Assembly (NCBI RefSeq): GCF_040869045.1
Contig: NC_090319.1
Span: forward strand, 304,160,998 to 304,224,997
Direction of reading: 5' to 3'
Length of the DNA stretch: 64,000 bases
Source of the DNA: Eurosta solidaginis
Lineage: Eukaryota; Arthropoda; Insecta; Diptera; Tephritidae
Part shown: positions 11,233 to 22,955 of the stretch, piece after piece
How the letters are laid out: each line of letters opens with the position of its first letter
How positions within the stretch are numbered: the first letter of the stretch is position 1
The notes under the pieces: generated by a model
Databases searched by the model: none
Told to the model about the DNA's origin: nothing
Seen by the model: the letters and a program-made list of their open reading frames with translations, nothing else
Made by a program: the position numbers and the translations under genes

Positions 11233-11908
11233 TTTTTATACTCAGCGTGCTTTGCACACAGAGTATATAAACTTTGATTGGATAATGGTTGGTTGCACAG
11301 GTATAAAAGAATCGTGATAGATATAGACTTCCATATATCAAAATCATCAGTATCGAAAAAAATTTTATTGAGCCATGTCCGCCCGTCCGTCCGTCCGTCC
11401 GTCTGTCCGTCTGCCGTTAAGACGATTACTTGAGTAAATATTAATATATCTTCAGCAAATTTGGTACACGAGCTTATCTGGACCAAGAATAGATTAGTAT
11501 TGAAAATGAGCGAAATCGGATGATAAACACGCCCACTTTTTATATATATAACATGTTGGAACACAAAAAACACGATTATTTAGTAAATAATACACCTAGA
11601 ATGTTGAAATTTTACGTGTGGACTGATATTGAGGCTCTTGATAAAAATTTGGAAACATTTTTAAAAATGGGTGTGGCACCGCCTACTTGTGATAAAATCA
11701 ATTTTACATACATTCTTAATCATAAATCAAAAATCGTTAAACCTCTCGTAACAAAATTCAGCAGAGAGGTAGCCTTTACTATAAGGAATGCTTTGAAGAA
11801 ACATTAACGAAATCGGTTAAGGACCACGCCCACTTTTATATAAAAGATTTTTAAAAGGGTCGTGGATGAATAAAAGAAGCCATATCTTTGCAAAAAAGAG
11901 CTTTATAT

Positions 11909-11913
11909 CAAAG
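11909..11913. repeat. Target-site duplication of the copia-type element (left)
   Basis: CAAAG immediately precedes the 5' LTR and is repeated immediately after the 3' LTR at 16198-16202. Five base pairs is the usual size for Ty1/copia integrases. Confidence 0.8.
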
Positions 11914-12042
11914 TGTTGAATAACTGAATTATATATTTAACCCTGTGTTTCTCATGCTCTTTATACCCTGCATTTGTTTAATATGCAATGTACGTCATAC
12001 ATCCGTCCCTTTTTATACAATAAACTTACTTAGCCAACGTCA
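11914..12042 (+). repeat. 5' LTR of copia-type element
   Basis: A 129-bp repeat starting tgttgaataactg and ending ccaacgtca (TG...CA). It contains ctttataccc as a possible TATA region and caataaac as a polyadenylation-like signal. It differs from the 3' LTR at about five positions, so the two have diverged modestly since insertion. At 129 bp it is short for the family. Confidence 0.85.
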
Positions 12043-15000
12043 TCTACCTCATTAGTTTATCCCGTAGAAAGATTACGAGGTCGCGAAAACTTTGATACGT
12101 GGAAAAGGCAAGCTAAATGATGCCTCGTCATCAAAGGCTGTTGGAAGGTGGTAGAGACAGGTGTATTATCGGATAAAGACAACGAAAAAAATGAACGTGC
12201 CTTAGCGGAAATTACGCTTATGATTGACCCGTCTAACTTCGGTCACATAGCATCTGCTTCGACGGCAAAGGAGGCATGGGAATCTTTGCTAAATGCATAT
12301 GAGGACAATGGATTGACAAGAAAAGTAGAACTGTTGAAACAGTTGGTCAATATCAAGCTGGAAAATCATAGTTCGATACAAGAGTATGTAAACGAACTTG
12401 TTATGATTGCTTTGAAAGTCCGAAATGCTGGTTTGAATATAGACGATGAGTTGGCTACATCTCTCATGCTAGCGGGTCTTCCGGACGATTTTAGACCATT
12501 AGTAATGGCTGTGGAAAATTCGAAAGAAAAGCTTACCGTTGATATGGTGAAAAATCTTTTGCTTCAAGATGCAAAATTTGATAGCGGTTCGACAAAAATT
12601 AACGCATTTCATACAAAGAACATCAAACGAAAAAATTTAAGATGTCATACATGTAAAGAGATAGGCCATTTCTCATGAAATTATCCCAATAAAAGAAGAG
12701 ACAGCGCAAAGAAAAAAGAAGTTCTCTTTGCATCCAGCATGAAATCATACGCGAAAACAACACGTACAAAAGTAAAAGAATATATGCACAACACCAACGC
12801 ACAGTGGTACATAGACTCTGGCGCAACGAATCACATGACAAATAATAATGTTGTTTTACATAACGAAAGAAGTACAAATAACAAAGTAATTGTTGTTGCG
12901 AATAGCAGCGAGCTTTCCGTAGAAAAAATGGGAGATGTTGAAATGCGAACTTTCGGCGAAAAATTGCAACAAAGCGTAACTGTCAAAAATGTCGAACATG
13001 TGCCAGGCTTATGCGCAAATTTGCTGTCAGTAAGTCAAATCACGAAAACAGGAAAAATAGTAATTTTTGATGAAAGCAAGTGTAAAATTCTTGATAGAAA
13101 TAATAAATTAATCGCCACTGCAACTTGTGAAGATGGACTTTAGCGAATGGATTGTGAAATTGATCTAAAACAACCAAGCGTGTTAATAGTTAAAGATAAT
13201 TCAAGTTTTTGGCACCGTAGATTAGCGCGTATTTGTGACAGCAGCATGATTAGCGTGAAGAATTCTTTCACAGGTGTAGTGTTGGACAAAGGTAAGTCCG
13301 ATACATGTAAAGTTTGCGTGAAAGGTAAACAAACACGAAGACCAAATAAAGAAGCTGAAGGTTTGCTTGAATTGATACATTCCGACGTTGTTGGATCATT
13401 CAAACGCAAATCATTTTCAGGTGCTCGATTTATGCTAACCTTTGTAGACGATTATTCGCGCAAAGTATTTATCTATCCTCTCAAAAATAAGTCCGACGCG
13501 TTCAACAAATTTGTAGAGTTCAAAACAGCGGTAGAAAATCAGTGCTCGAAGAAAATAAAATCGTTGCGTACAGATAACGGCACAGAGTACGTAAATAAAA
13601 TGTTTAACGATTTCTTGGTGAGACATGGTATTTTACATCAAAAGACTTTCCCTTATGCGCCCGAGCAGAACGGCGTTGCTGAACGCATGAACCGCACGAT
13701 TGTAGAGCGCATTCGGTGTATGCTTATTGATAGCAGCCTCAATGAAAGTTTCTGGGCAGAAGCTGCTGTAACAGCTGCTTATATCGTAAATAGAGTACCA
13801 TGTAGGGGTTACATTCGAACTCCTGAAGAAATTTGGTCTGGTAGAAAACCTGATTTGAGTCGTTTACGCGTTTTCGGTTGCACAGCAATGGTGCATATAA
13901 GTAAAGAAAAACGACACAAGTTAGACCCAAAATCTCTTGAATGTATCATGGTGGGCTATAGTGCTGAAAGCAAAGCATATCGGTTATACAACCCTAAGAA
14001 GCGAGAAATCATAGTAAGCAGAGATGTAGTGTTTCTTGAAAATGAACGTAACTCATGCAATCAGAGTCCGGTAGATCATTATTATCCGATGTTAGTAGAA
14101 CCAGAGAGTGCAAATTCTGGGGGCGATGCTAGTGGTGAAGAACTTGCACCTGTAATTGAAAATAGCAACGCAGATTGTCAGAATGAGTGTTTTAATGAAT
14201 TTGAAAACGACAACAAGTTGCGAACGAACACAAGCTGCGTAAATGAAAAACCTAATGAAACCGATTGTGCGGTGAACACAATTGCAAATTATGAGGGCAC
14301 AAAATCAGAAGATGACTCTGACGGTAGAAGCTGTAAGGAAGAAACAGCCGAAAGTGCTGAAGTTCGCAGACCTGAGAGGCTCTTGAAAAAAACCTCTCAG
14401 TCGTATAACCTTTGTGCTATGCAGCTGGTCTCTAATGACCCTGAAACGTTTGAAGAAGCCGTAGCTGCTTCAAATGATTGGAACACGGCTATGCAAAGTG
14501 AAATTGAGTCACTAATGGCGAACGATACTTGGGAGCTTGTTGAATTACCTCCAGGAAGAAAAGCAATAGCTTCTAAGTGGGTCTTCAAGACAAAGCGGAA
14601 TGAAAACGGTGCTGCAATTCGTAGAAAAGCTAGGCTTGTAGCTAAAGGGTACAGCCAACGTGAGGGCATAGATTACACCGAAACTTTTGCTCCGGTTGTA
14701 CGGTATGAATCTTTAAGATTTCTTATAGCATTGGCTATTAAGTACAATATGCTAATCCATCAAATGGATGCCGTGTCGGCATACCTCAACGGTACACTGA
14801 AAGAGGAGGTGTTTATGACCCAACCACAAGGGTTTAGAGATGGGTCAGGCAAGGTGTGCAAGTTGCGTATAGCTATTTATGGACTAAAGCAGTCTGGGCG
14901 AGTGTGGAATGAAACACTAAATAATGAGCTGCTCCAAATAGGACTTAATAGAAGCGAAGTTGACCAATGCGTTTACTATAAAATCACCGATAGTTATATG

Positions 15001-15976
15001 ATATACATGGCAATTTACGTAGATGATGTTTTGATATTTTCAAATGATGTGAAGCAGATCGATTCCCTGAAAGAAAGCCTCGCTAAGAAATTTGCAATGA
15101 AAGACATGGGAGAAGCTTCTTCGGTTTTAGGTATCCGAATCACGCGCTCATCACATTCAATTAAGATTGATCAATCGCAGTTCATAAGTGACGTGCTGGA
15201 TCGCTTCGGTATGGCTGACTGTAACCCGGTAACAACACCATTCGACTATAATCAAAAGCTTTCCATTGCAATGTGCCCGAAAGAAGAGAGCGAAAAACAT
15301 ATGATGGCTAAAACACCATACATGCAAGCAATCGGTTGTTTGTTGTTTGCGGCACAGGTAACGAGACCAGACATATGCTACAGCGTGAACGTGTTGAGTA
15401 GGTACAGTACAAATCCCGGCAGGCCACATTGGGAAGCTGTTAAGCGATTGATGAGATATTTAAAAGGTACCATCGATCTAGGGTTAGAGTACACGAAGCA
15501 GCCGGAAGGTCACATCACTGGTTATTGTGATGCTGATTGGGCTGGAGATATAGACGGTAGGCGTTCAACTACTGGGTACATTTTTTTCATTCCAATCTGG
15601 GGCTATAGCTTGGGCAACGAAAAGACAAAAGACAATAGCACTTTCATCAACGGAGGCGGAGTTTATGTCTGTAGTTGCTGCAATCCAAGAATCAATTTGG
15701 CTGAGGCGATTGGAAAGCGAGCTCGTACCACATGATGTTTATTGCTTGCCTTTATATTGTGACAACAAAAGTGCCATCTTGGTGGCGCAAAATAACTCAT
15801 ATTCGTCACGCACTAAACATATTGATATTAAGGCAAAATTTATCCGTCAACAGATAGAAAATAAAGCTGTAGAATTAAAATATATACCCACCAATGAAAT
15901 GTTAGCAGACATCCTGACTAAAGGCATAACTGCGCAAAAATTGAAATATTTGACAGATAAGTTCGGCCTAAAATAA
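12043..15976 (+). pseudogene. Copia-type gag-pol, inactivated
   Basis: One long frame is recognisable from about 12043 to 15976 but is broken. In-frame stops: TGA at 12118-12120, TGA at 12676-12678 and TAG at 13141-13143. A +1 shift lies in a seven-T run at 15581-15587, after which the correct frame continues to 15976. Domains in order: Gag; a CHTCKEIGH zinc knuckle whose last part is lost to the second stop and a Cys-to-Tyr change; aspartic protease (WYIDSGATNHM); integrase with HHCC region and DD35E residues (HSD, RTDNG, AER; residues 80, 143 and 179 of the 13147-15735 frame); reverse transcriptase (YVDD at about 15016); RNase H (YCDADWAGD, then after the shift DNKSAIL and RTKHIDIK). No ATG and no clear primer-binding site are seen between the LTR and Gag. 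Confidence 0.95.
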
Positions 15977-16068
15977 TATTGCTAAATGAATTGAATAATT
16001 AAATGAATATGTATGTAAATGAAAAGCATGAGCAACTTCAAGTTTTGCAATAACTAATTCAGGGAAGC

Positions 16069-16197
16069 TGTTGAATAACTGAATTATATATTTAACCCTG
16101 AGTTTCTCATGCTCTTTATACCCTGCATTTGTTTAATATGCAATGTACTTCATACATCCGTCCCTTTTTATACAATAAACTTACTTAACCAACAACA
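16069..16197 (+). repeat. 3' LTR of copia-type element
   Basis: A 129-bp direct repeat of the 5' LTR, from tgttgaataactg to ccaacaaca, followed by the CAAAG duplication. The short purine-rich run agggaag just before it (16061-16067) is the only candidate polypurine tract. Confidence 0.85.
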
Positions 16198-16988
16198 CAA
16201 AGGTATTTCATTTTCCAAGTGGATTTATAACAATAAATAGGAAAAACTTGAATTTAAAAAAAATGGGCGTGGCACCGCCCCTTTTATGGCTAAGCAACTT
16301 TCTATGTTTCGGGAGCCATAACTCGAAGCAAAATTAACGGATCGTAATAAAATTGTGTACACAAATTTTCCCTATAGCAGGAAATATTCCTAGGAAGAAT
16401 GGACGAGATCGGTTGAAGACCACGCCCATTTTTATATAAAAGATTTTTAAAAGGGCCGTAGACGAAAATAATAAGCTATATCTTAGCAAAAAAGGCCTGT
16501 GTGTCAATAGAATTTTGCTTTCTAAATTGAATTATAACATTAGATTGGAAAACACTATAATTTTTGAAAATGGGTGTGGTACCGCCCTTTTTATGACTAA
16601 GCAATTTTCTATGTTTCGGGAGCCATAACTCGAAGAAAAATTTACATATCGTAACAAACTTGGGTACACATATTTTCCTTATAGCGAAAAATATTTCTAG
16701 TAAAAATGGACGGGATTGGTTAAAGGCCACGGCAACTTATATATAAAACAAATTTGAAAGTATCGTAGACTAGAATAATAAGTTATAACTTAGCAAAAAA
16801 TAGTTTTGAATCAATGATATTTCAATTATCAAGTTTCGTTGTAGGAGGAAATGGGGCGATTTTTTTTTTTTAACGGGTGGTGCGACGTGTTATAAAGAAA
16901 AGAAATTTATCTAAAATGAAATGTACAATCGAAGCTCAAGCTGAGTACGTGATGTTCGGTTACGCCCGAACTTAGACACCTTTACTTG

Positions 16989-17336
16989 TTTAAGATTGTT
17001 TTCTGTTTTAATTTGTAAATATTTTGGTAATGACTAGGGATTGTGCTATCGATCGCGTCGAGATTATTTCGGAACAGATTCAGGTTTTTGTTCCGAATTA
17101 TTTTTTTTCGGGGCCATCCTATAATTTAAGTAGTGTTTCCAGAGTCGTTTCGAGACAGCTTGGTACCAAGCTACCTTTTTCAAATAATTCTGGGACTATT
17201 TTTTGATAATCTCGGGACTATTTTTCGGGATGAGCATTGTGTTCCTGGCCATTCTGGGACTTTTTCGCAATATGTTATTTTAAAATTATAAGGGGACCAC
17301 TTTAGATATGTTTTGAAAATGAGTTTGGCATTTCGA
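16989..17336. repeat. Degenerate TTTCGGGA array, right part
   Basis: Short degenerate units such as ttatttcggaacagattc and atttttcgggatgagc continue the texture seen before the H insertion. Ends at the small MITE. Confidence 0.45.
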
Positions 17337-17595
17337 CTGCTAAGTACACCCAATTTCACCTGCTGCTCGAAAACGCCCTACATTATAGTTAAAAAAAACG
17401 CATAGCTCATTTGGTTCATAAATGTCCCGTTTTACACCAAAATGTGTAAAATTTACCCTAAGACAGGGTATTTTTGTAAAAAAGTTCTGCCATAGAGCAG
17501 CCTCCAACTGAGCTTCAAAGTAGGGCGCTACATAAACAATTTCTGAAATGGTTTTTGGCACGGTAGCCGATATGCGTTGATATTTCACTTAGCAG
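17337..17595. mobile_element. Small MITE with CTGCTAAGT ends
   Basis: A 259-bp segment beginning CTGCTAAGTA and ending ACTTAGCAG, an inverted pair of 9 bp. It is flanked on both sides by TCGA (17333-17336 and 17596-17599). If TCGA is a target-site duplication, the element has a 4-bp palindromic target; if not, the inverted repeat is 13 bp. It interrupts the TTTCGGGA array. No coding capacity. Confidence 0.5.
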
Positions 17596-17599
17596 TCGA

Positions 17600-18194
17600 T
17601 TTCGTTACTATTTTGTGACTTCAAAATCACTTTGGACTTTTTTATATTATTTCTCTTTAGTCTGAGAACAGTTCTAGGCATTATTGCAATCCCATTTCGG
17701 GATTGGTTAAGGATCATTTCAGCACTCCAAGGAGATCTTTTCATTGCCATGGGAATATTTTTGATCACTTCGGAAATATTTCAGAGTTGCTTTTTAGATA
17801 GCATCGGAATTTTGTAAAGATAATAGTAATATACATCGTAATTATTTTCTGGTTTACCGTTCTTTCTGGAAACAGATCGAAGTTCAAGTAGATTCGGCGA
17901 AGTAAACACATTTTTATTAAAAACTAGTATACTACTTTTCGACTCGATTTATAGAAGAACGTTAGTTGTTGAAGTTGTTTCACTTAAGTGTAAACTTTTT
18001 TTTGAGTCGAAAAGGCCCTGGTGAAAAAATTGACTAGAAATAACAAAAGTAAAATCTGGACTTTTTTTATAAGTCCGAAAATAAAAAGTTAAGTCCGGAC
18101 TTTTACTTTTTAAGGACAGAATAAGAAACTGGTCCATAACTAAGAATCAGCTGACCAACTAATACGAGTTTTACACCAATATCTTTTCCTAAAT
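17600..18194. other. Degenerate array remnant and unassigned DNA
   Basis: Up to about 17800 the TTTCGGGA-type array continues. After that there is AT-rich DNA with repeated AAGTCCGGACTTTT-like palindromic words (18050-18110). Similar words (ccggacttaatt, gtcggac) reappear at 21040-21080, after the BEL/Pao block. No gene. Confidence 0.4.
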
Positions 18195-18500
18195 ATCTGT
18201 TTTTGAAACCAGTAGGGACACTTCACCGAAGAAGATTTAACGATGAGCTCTATGAGCTCTACGCAGACATCAACATAGTCCAGCGAATTAAAACGCAGCG
18301 GCTGAGCTGGCTAGGCCGTGTTATGCGAACGAGAGGTGATGCTCCAGCCAAGAAAGTGTTTCTCTCGGAACCCGCCTATGGAATCAGAGGTAGAGGGCGG
18401 CCCCCACTCACCTGGAAGGACCAGGTGGAAAACGATTTAAACTCCCTTGGTGTGAGCAACTGGCGCCGGTTAGCAGAGAGAAAAAGCGACTAGCGCCTTG
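18195..18500 (+). pseudogene. RTE-like LINE, ORF2 C-terminal fragment
   Basis: The frame 18203-18493 reads RRRFNDELYELYADI, QRIKTQRLSWLGRVMRTRGD, APAKKVF, and GRGRPPLTWKDQVENDL ending in WRRLAERKSD. This is the conserved C-terminal block after the reverse transcriptase in insect RTE-like elements (RLRWLGHV...RGRP...W...V..DL). A nearby 3' sequence (ggccgtaaccgtttaaac) is shared with the fragments at 35.3 kb and, loosely, 44.7 kb. Strongly 5' truncated; no catalytic domain here. Confidence 0.75.
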
Positions 18501-18624
18501 TTGGACGGCCGTAACCGTTTAAACTTCAAAATTTTTGTTACTCATCGAAAAGCCACAACCAATTCTCATATTACTGTACCTAAATTTTCAAAAGGGTATC
18601 TCATTAGGACCGTCGCTTAAGAGC

Positions 18625-21015
18625 GCGTGCTCACAATTTTTCAGAAATGAAACCCGGTTAGCGAAAAACCCGGAATTACAAGCGGAATATAACCGAGTCG
18701 TATCAGAATACGAAACGTTAGCTCATATGGCACGGGTAAAAGAGCATGTTCCGGCAGATACATGCGATTCCTATTTTTTACCCCATCACGCAGTAATTAA
18801 GGAAGAAATGTGGCCCCTTTCAAAACTATGTCCTTTTCGATCCTGTTCTTCGCTCTCTAGCAGAATTCAATAAACTTTCGAGATGGCTAAATATTGATTT
18901 CTCTCAGTCGAGGGATGTTTTCAAGTCCCAAATACTTTTGCATTTACATTTAGATATTTAATTTAACTTTTTTCTATTATTATGCATATACTTTCTTTAG
19001 CTATTATCAATGCATATTATAATTTTTTACTATTTTTATATATATATTTTTTTTTTATAATTTCTGTATCTAGTCTGTAAGATGTAAATCATAGACTGAA
19101 TAAACTGCATATGAATATGAATATGAATAAGAAAGCACCACCACTAAAGTCAGAGTTGTTTTTAACGCCTCCTGCCCCACTGCTAATGGAATCAGTTTAA
19201 ATTATGTCCTTCATTCAGGCCCCATCCTTCAGAGTGATCTAACGATTCTCATACTCCGTTGGAGATTGTTCCGATACGTATTCAACAGTGACATCGAAAA
19301 GATGTACCGGCAGATATTGCTAGAACCCAGGGACACCAGGTATCAACGCATCGTCTTCAGGTCATCCACCAGCGAACCCATCAGCCTACACGAATTGAAG
19401 ACCGTTACCTTCGGAGTGAACTGCGCACCCTATCTGGCCATAAAGACCCTTCTCCAATTAGCAGAGGACGTAGAGGAAACCTATGCCATCGCATCGGACA
19501 TTCTACGACAGTTTATGTATGTCGACGACGTTTTAGCGGGCGGACACACCATTGCCACCGCCACGAAGGCAAGGGACGAAATCCAGGCGGCATTACAATC
19601 AGCCGGCTTCTCCCTCAGGAAGTGGACTTCCAATTGCAACCAACTACTGGAAGGTATTCCAAGATCGCATTTATTAAATGAAAACTTTTTAAATTTTGAA
19701 GATGCTAGCATGGTTAAAGCGCTAGGGATCAGGTGGAATGCCCACTCTGATTATTTCTACTTTTCTTCGAAACCCATAGACAACCAAGTCGTGTTTACAA
19801 AGAGAACAATATTGTCTGCTATAGCAAAATTATTTGACCCGCTAGGTTGGCTAGGACCATTCATTATTACCTCGAAAATCATAATGCAAGGTATTTGGCT
19901 GGACGGCACGGGCTGGGACGAAGCCGTATCCCCCGCGATATTAGATAGATGGCATGATTTTTTAGAAAGCTACCGAAACATTGAACGCATTCGTATACCA
20001 CGTTGGGTACATTTTTTCCCGGTAGCGAGCATCGAACTACATGGCTTTTGCGACGCGTCTGAGAAAGCATACGCAGCCGCAATATACCTGAGGGTACAAA
20101 TAGAGAATCATGTGTTCGTAAATCTGCTCTTCGCAAAAACCCCGGTCAAGACTATATCTCTTCCCCGCCTTGAACTATATGCGGCTGTTCTGCTAGCAGA
20201 AATAGTAGAGTCAGCCGCAAAAAATCTCAATTTTAGCAACCCTACAAGCTATCTATGGACGGATTCGACAATTGTCCTTGCATGGATTCGCAAACCACCA
20301 TGCTCGTGGTCCACTTTCGTTGCCCACATGGTGACAAAAATTATTGACAAAGTAGGGAAAGAAAACTGGCTTCATGCCGACTCGGCATCAAAACCGGCAG
20401 ATCTCGCAAGCAGAGGTATACCCGCTGAAGATCTTATCAACAAAGCCCTATGGTGGGAGGGCCCTTCTTGGCTTCATGAAGATAGCTCAAATTGGCCTAC
20501 CCAAGAAACAGAATATACCACCACGTCAGAAGAAAAGCGGGTCCAGGTACACTCATCAATAGTAGATACAGACTCTGATATCTTCACAAGATTTTCTGAC
20601 CTCTCGAGAGCTTTGAAAGTACTATGCTACGTCTTTCAAAGAACTAACGAACTCGTCGAGCGAAATAAAAGCAACGACCCAACGTCTGATTGTTATCTAT
20701 CAAAAGAGGCATTATGGGGAGTAGTATTCAGCTTTAAAATCTAAAAAACTTATTGCAGCAAAGAGCGAGGTACTACCACTGAACCCATTCTTAGAGGAAA
20801 GGGGGGTTATGAGGGCAGGCGGCCGCCTCGAAACTTCCGAAGATATCCCGTACAACGAGCGACACCCAGTCATTTTGCCGTATAATTGCCAGTTGTCGCG
20901 TCTTATTGTAAAGTTTACCCATAAGATCTCACTCCATGGGGAAAACCAACTAATGCTACGCCTCATCCGTACCCAGTATTGGATACCACGGATCAAGAAC
21001 ATGTCCAAAATCTGC
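18625..21015 (+). pseudogene. BEL/Pao pol fragment (RT, RNase H, integrase start), interrupted
   Basis: Begins with the conserved lead-in to the BEL/Pao reverse transcriptase (EYETLAHM, YFLPHHAVIKE; 18690-18808), is cut by a LINE fragment, and resumes in frame at 19129. The 19266-20744 frame gives NSDIEKMYRQI (catalytic Asp), TFGVNCAPYLA and FMYVDDVLAGG (YVDD near residue 85). The Pao-type RNase H follows: HGFCDASEKAYAAA, LPRLELYAAVLLA, WTDSTIVLAWI, NPADLASRG-like ASKPADLASRG. After a frameshift near 20740 another frame carries HPVILP and HGENQLMLRLIRTQYWIP, the integrase zinc-binding start, then stops being recognisable at about 21010. Protease, Gag, the integrase core and LTRs are missing. 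Confidence 0.9.
18809..19128 (+). mobile_element. LINE 3' fragment inserted in BEL/Pao pol
   Basis: A 320-bp insert flanked by AAGAAA (18803-18808 and 19129-19134). Removing it and one duplicate leaves the BEL/Pao frame continuous. Its 5' half encodes the end of a LINE ORF2 (FNKLSRWLNIDFSQSRDVFK, stop near 18960). The rest is 3' UTR with a ttgaatatgaatatgaat-like tail (atgaatatgaatatgaat at 19111-19128). A 5'-truncated body, short target-site duplication and simple-repeat tail are hallmarks of target-primed reverse transcription. Related by its C-terminal motif to CR1/jockey-type elements. Confidence 0.8.
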
Positions 21016-21282
21016 TTTTATTTTCAGACTTAAAGAATAAAATTCCGGACTTAATTATTTCTGTCGGACTAAAAAGGCAAAAAGTCTGGAAATAACTGTT
21101 TCTGAAAATGTACGAATTTCTACGCGGCTTACGTGCACATAGCTTATTTGAACTTGTTGACCAATGATTTTTTTTATTTCAAAAGCACATCAAAATTTTC
21201 AAATATCCAAATAAAAATAAATATAATTTTTTTTTTTTTGTTTGTATTTTAATTTTTCCAGCCCCCGGGCTGGACATCAAAC

Positions 21283-21537
21283 AACATCAAAATTTTAGAA
21301 ATAAGTTTTTTCAATTAGAAGAAAATTTTTCTAAGCGGGGTCGTCCCGCTACAGTGTTTGGCAAGCACACCGATTGTATTTCTGCCATGAAATGCTCTCA
21401 GTCAAAACTCATCCTCCTTGCAGATGCCGTTCGGGGTCGGCATATAACAAGTTGGTCCCATCCCGCCAATTTGTAGGAAAAATATAAAAGGAGCACGATC
21501 CAAATTGGAGGTTAACGCACCATACATTTATTTTTTA
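21283..21537 (+). mobile_element. tRNA-derived SINE, copy 2 (5' truncated)
   Basis: Starts abruptly in the body at acaacatcaaaattttag and follows copy 1 through aatttttctaagcggggtcg and gccgttcggggtcggcata to aacgcaccatacatttatt. The tRNA-like head is missing. Confidence 0.75.
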
Positions 21538-22955
21538 TAATATTTCCAGCGAAAACTTTTTCCTTAAAACCTAGCTCGGCATTAAACTTTTCTCGCAGTT
21601 GCTTTATCCTCAATGTCCTTTTCCTCAAAAATACTTCAACTCTAATAAAAGTGTATCACTTTCTTCGTAATTAACAAAATTTACAGCAAATGTTTACTTT
21701 GTTTTACACCCATCACATCCCCACTCAAACTTATTGCAGCAAGACATTTAACCACAAATGACCAATTACTTCAACTATTGTAATTACAACTTAACTTAAA
21801 TTCCTTTCAGTGCCACATTTAAAGAGAAAATGTTTATCTCCGCTCATATAAGAAGAACAAAATTTGTGTTAAGCAGGGAGAAAGAGGTTTAATCACTCTA
21901 TAGTAAGTGAAAAGTGTAGGATCTTCTATGTGAGTAGCTACTCACAGCGCTGTCTTGCAGTCGAAAAAATATTAGTCTATCACTAGAATTTTAACACTGT
22001 TATCTAACTAGTTCGAAAATGACAAAACTTGAGCTGAAGATAGTTGAAAGGATAGGTGCTGCAATGTCTAGAGATGGGACAATCACGCAGTTTTTATTTT
22101 ATTTTAACTTTGCTGTTTCCCATGCAGAGCGCCAACTCCTGACCCCACCCATGCAAATACTTTACTAAGCCATTGTATTTAGAGCTTTTAGCAAAAAAGG
22201 CGAACTTCTTTCAGAATACCATATTTTTGTCCGAAATTTGCCCATTGACAACGCGTAGGACATCACCCAAATACGAATTGCCTGAAAAGTTGGCTTGCAT
22301 ATTAGTTACTCATACCAGTTACGAAGTACTTTACAACTTATTTGTTTAACTGCAGGTCATGTGTTCATGTGTGTTTGTGTGTTCGAAATTGCCACACAAC
22401 AATGCTCTGTCATATGTTGGACATAAACGTAGTGTTGTTTCAAAAAGCGAAAAACAAGATCAACAAAACAAAAACAATATATAAATACATTTTTAGAGTG
22501 CAGAACGGCAAAAGTGGTTGAGAACTACAATAATCAACAGAGAAAAACCAAATATAAAGTGCAATCGAAAATAAGTGAGAAACAGCGAGCTCTTATGGAA
22601 TTGAGTTATATATACCCAGTAGTTAGTTGAAGCTTTTTCGTGGGCATGGGTGAATTCAGAATAGAAGCGTGAAGTAAGTGTTAGCGTGAGACATTTGGAC
22701 ATGGTTAACATTCTGTGCGGTTGACTGTATATAAGCGAAATCAGATAGGAAATCGGTTGATGGAAATTGCTGATCAGTTTAATTACAATATCGATAATGA
22801 TGTGGGCAGTTGCGAAGATAATCCAAAGAAAGGAAAGGAGAGGAGAGTATGGAAATAAAGGAAAGGAATATAAGGAAAAACAATAGAAAAAATAAAGGGA
22901 GGGAGAGGAAAAGTTAGATGAGAATTCAGAACCGAAGCCGGACTAAAACCGGACG
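21538..22955. other. Unassigned DNA with a polypurine patch
   Basis: No gene or known element recognised. 22830-22915 is a purine-rich stretch (gaaaggagaggagag, aaagggagggagagg). The remainder is AT-rich. Confidence 0.5.

Larger units (their letters stand above)
11233..16988 (+). mobile_element. H repeat copy 2, split by a copia-type element
   Basis: The 5' end carries TATACTCAGCGT (11237-11248). The body resumes after the copia insertion at 16198. Near the 3' end are ctcaagctgagtac and the hairpin GTTCGGTTACGCCCGAAC (16954-16971), then cttagacacctttacttg. The body has repeated 300-bp-scale blocks, for example tataaaagatttttaaaagg at 11840 and at 16433. Closest relative in the window is the copy at 52307-54723, which shares both ends and the block order. 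No 130-bp satellite in this copy. No open frame of its own. Confidence 0.75.

Noticed and set aside
22612..22630. Word tacccagtagttagttg shared with 47870
   Set aside because: Too short, with no similarity in flanks; not enough to call a repeat family.
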